The notes beneath the pieces were generated by a model. The model worked only from the letters and a program-made list of their open reading frames with translations. It was not told the DNA's origin and searched no databases. A DNA stretch of 13,260 bases, from the NCBI GenBank assembly GCA_963579925.1, contig CAUZJA010000061.1, positions 1 through 13,260 of the forward strand, written 5' to 3'. The DNA comes from UBA1151 sp963579925 (GTDB lineage Bacteria > Chloroflexota > Dehalococcoidia > Lucifugimonadales > Lucifugimonadaceae). The first letter of the stretch is position 1. Every line of letters starts with the position of its first letter. Shown in pieces: positions 13,260-13,260 of this stretch. The position numbers were made by a program, and so were the translations under genes.

Positions 13260-13260
13260 A

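Overview
This is a bacterial chromosomal window with a high-GC backbone (about 60% by eye). It is built from a surface-glycan gene cluster followed by an accessory stretch that ends in an insertion sequence. I cannot fix the organism. The TPR-tailed O-antigen-ligase-like protein, PHPT, epimerase and ABC exporter, next to a flavin monooxygenase and an MFS pump, would suit an environmental lineage such as a marine Chloroflexota, but that is only an inference. No rRNA, tRNA or CRISPR array was seen.

Region 1 (1-5812, minus strand) is one tightly packed unit, transcribed right to left. It encodes a polytopic O-antigen ligase/polymerase-like protein with a periplasmic TPR tail, a polyprenyl-phosphate sugar-1-phosphate transferase, a UDP-glucuronate-4-epimerase-like SDR, a small unknown ORF, and an ABC exporter cut by the left edge. 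Spacings are overlaps or a few bases (TAATG and ATGA junctions), so translational coupling is likely. The set reads as a glycan pathway: make a sugar nucleotide (epimerase), load the first sugar on the lipid carrier (PHPT), flip it (ABC), then polymerise or ligate it (Wzy_C-type protein).

Region 2 (5813-6721) is a divergent class I SAM methyltransferase. Region 3 (6722-8811) is a minus-strand flavin monooxygenase with an NTF2-like N-terminus. Its GC content is clearly lower than its neighbours, and it lies between two direct copies of an imperfect hairpin repeat. Region 4 (9073-10335) is a plus-strand MFS transporter of normal high GC, divergent from the monooxygenase. Region 5 (10564-11616, minus) is a second lower-GC gene, a lipoprotein with a HEXXH...E metallopeptidase signature, next to two more copies or relatives of the hairpin repeat.

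Region 6 (about 11980-13259) is an IS3-family element with imperfect terminal and subterminal inverted repeats. It has an intact orfA whose ribosome-binding site can be sequestered by a nested hairpin, and an orfB broken by a single extra C. The right half of the window looks like a patchwork of acquired genes separated by a small dispersed hairpin repeat.
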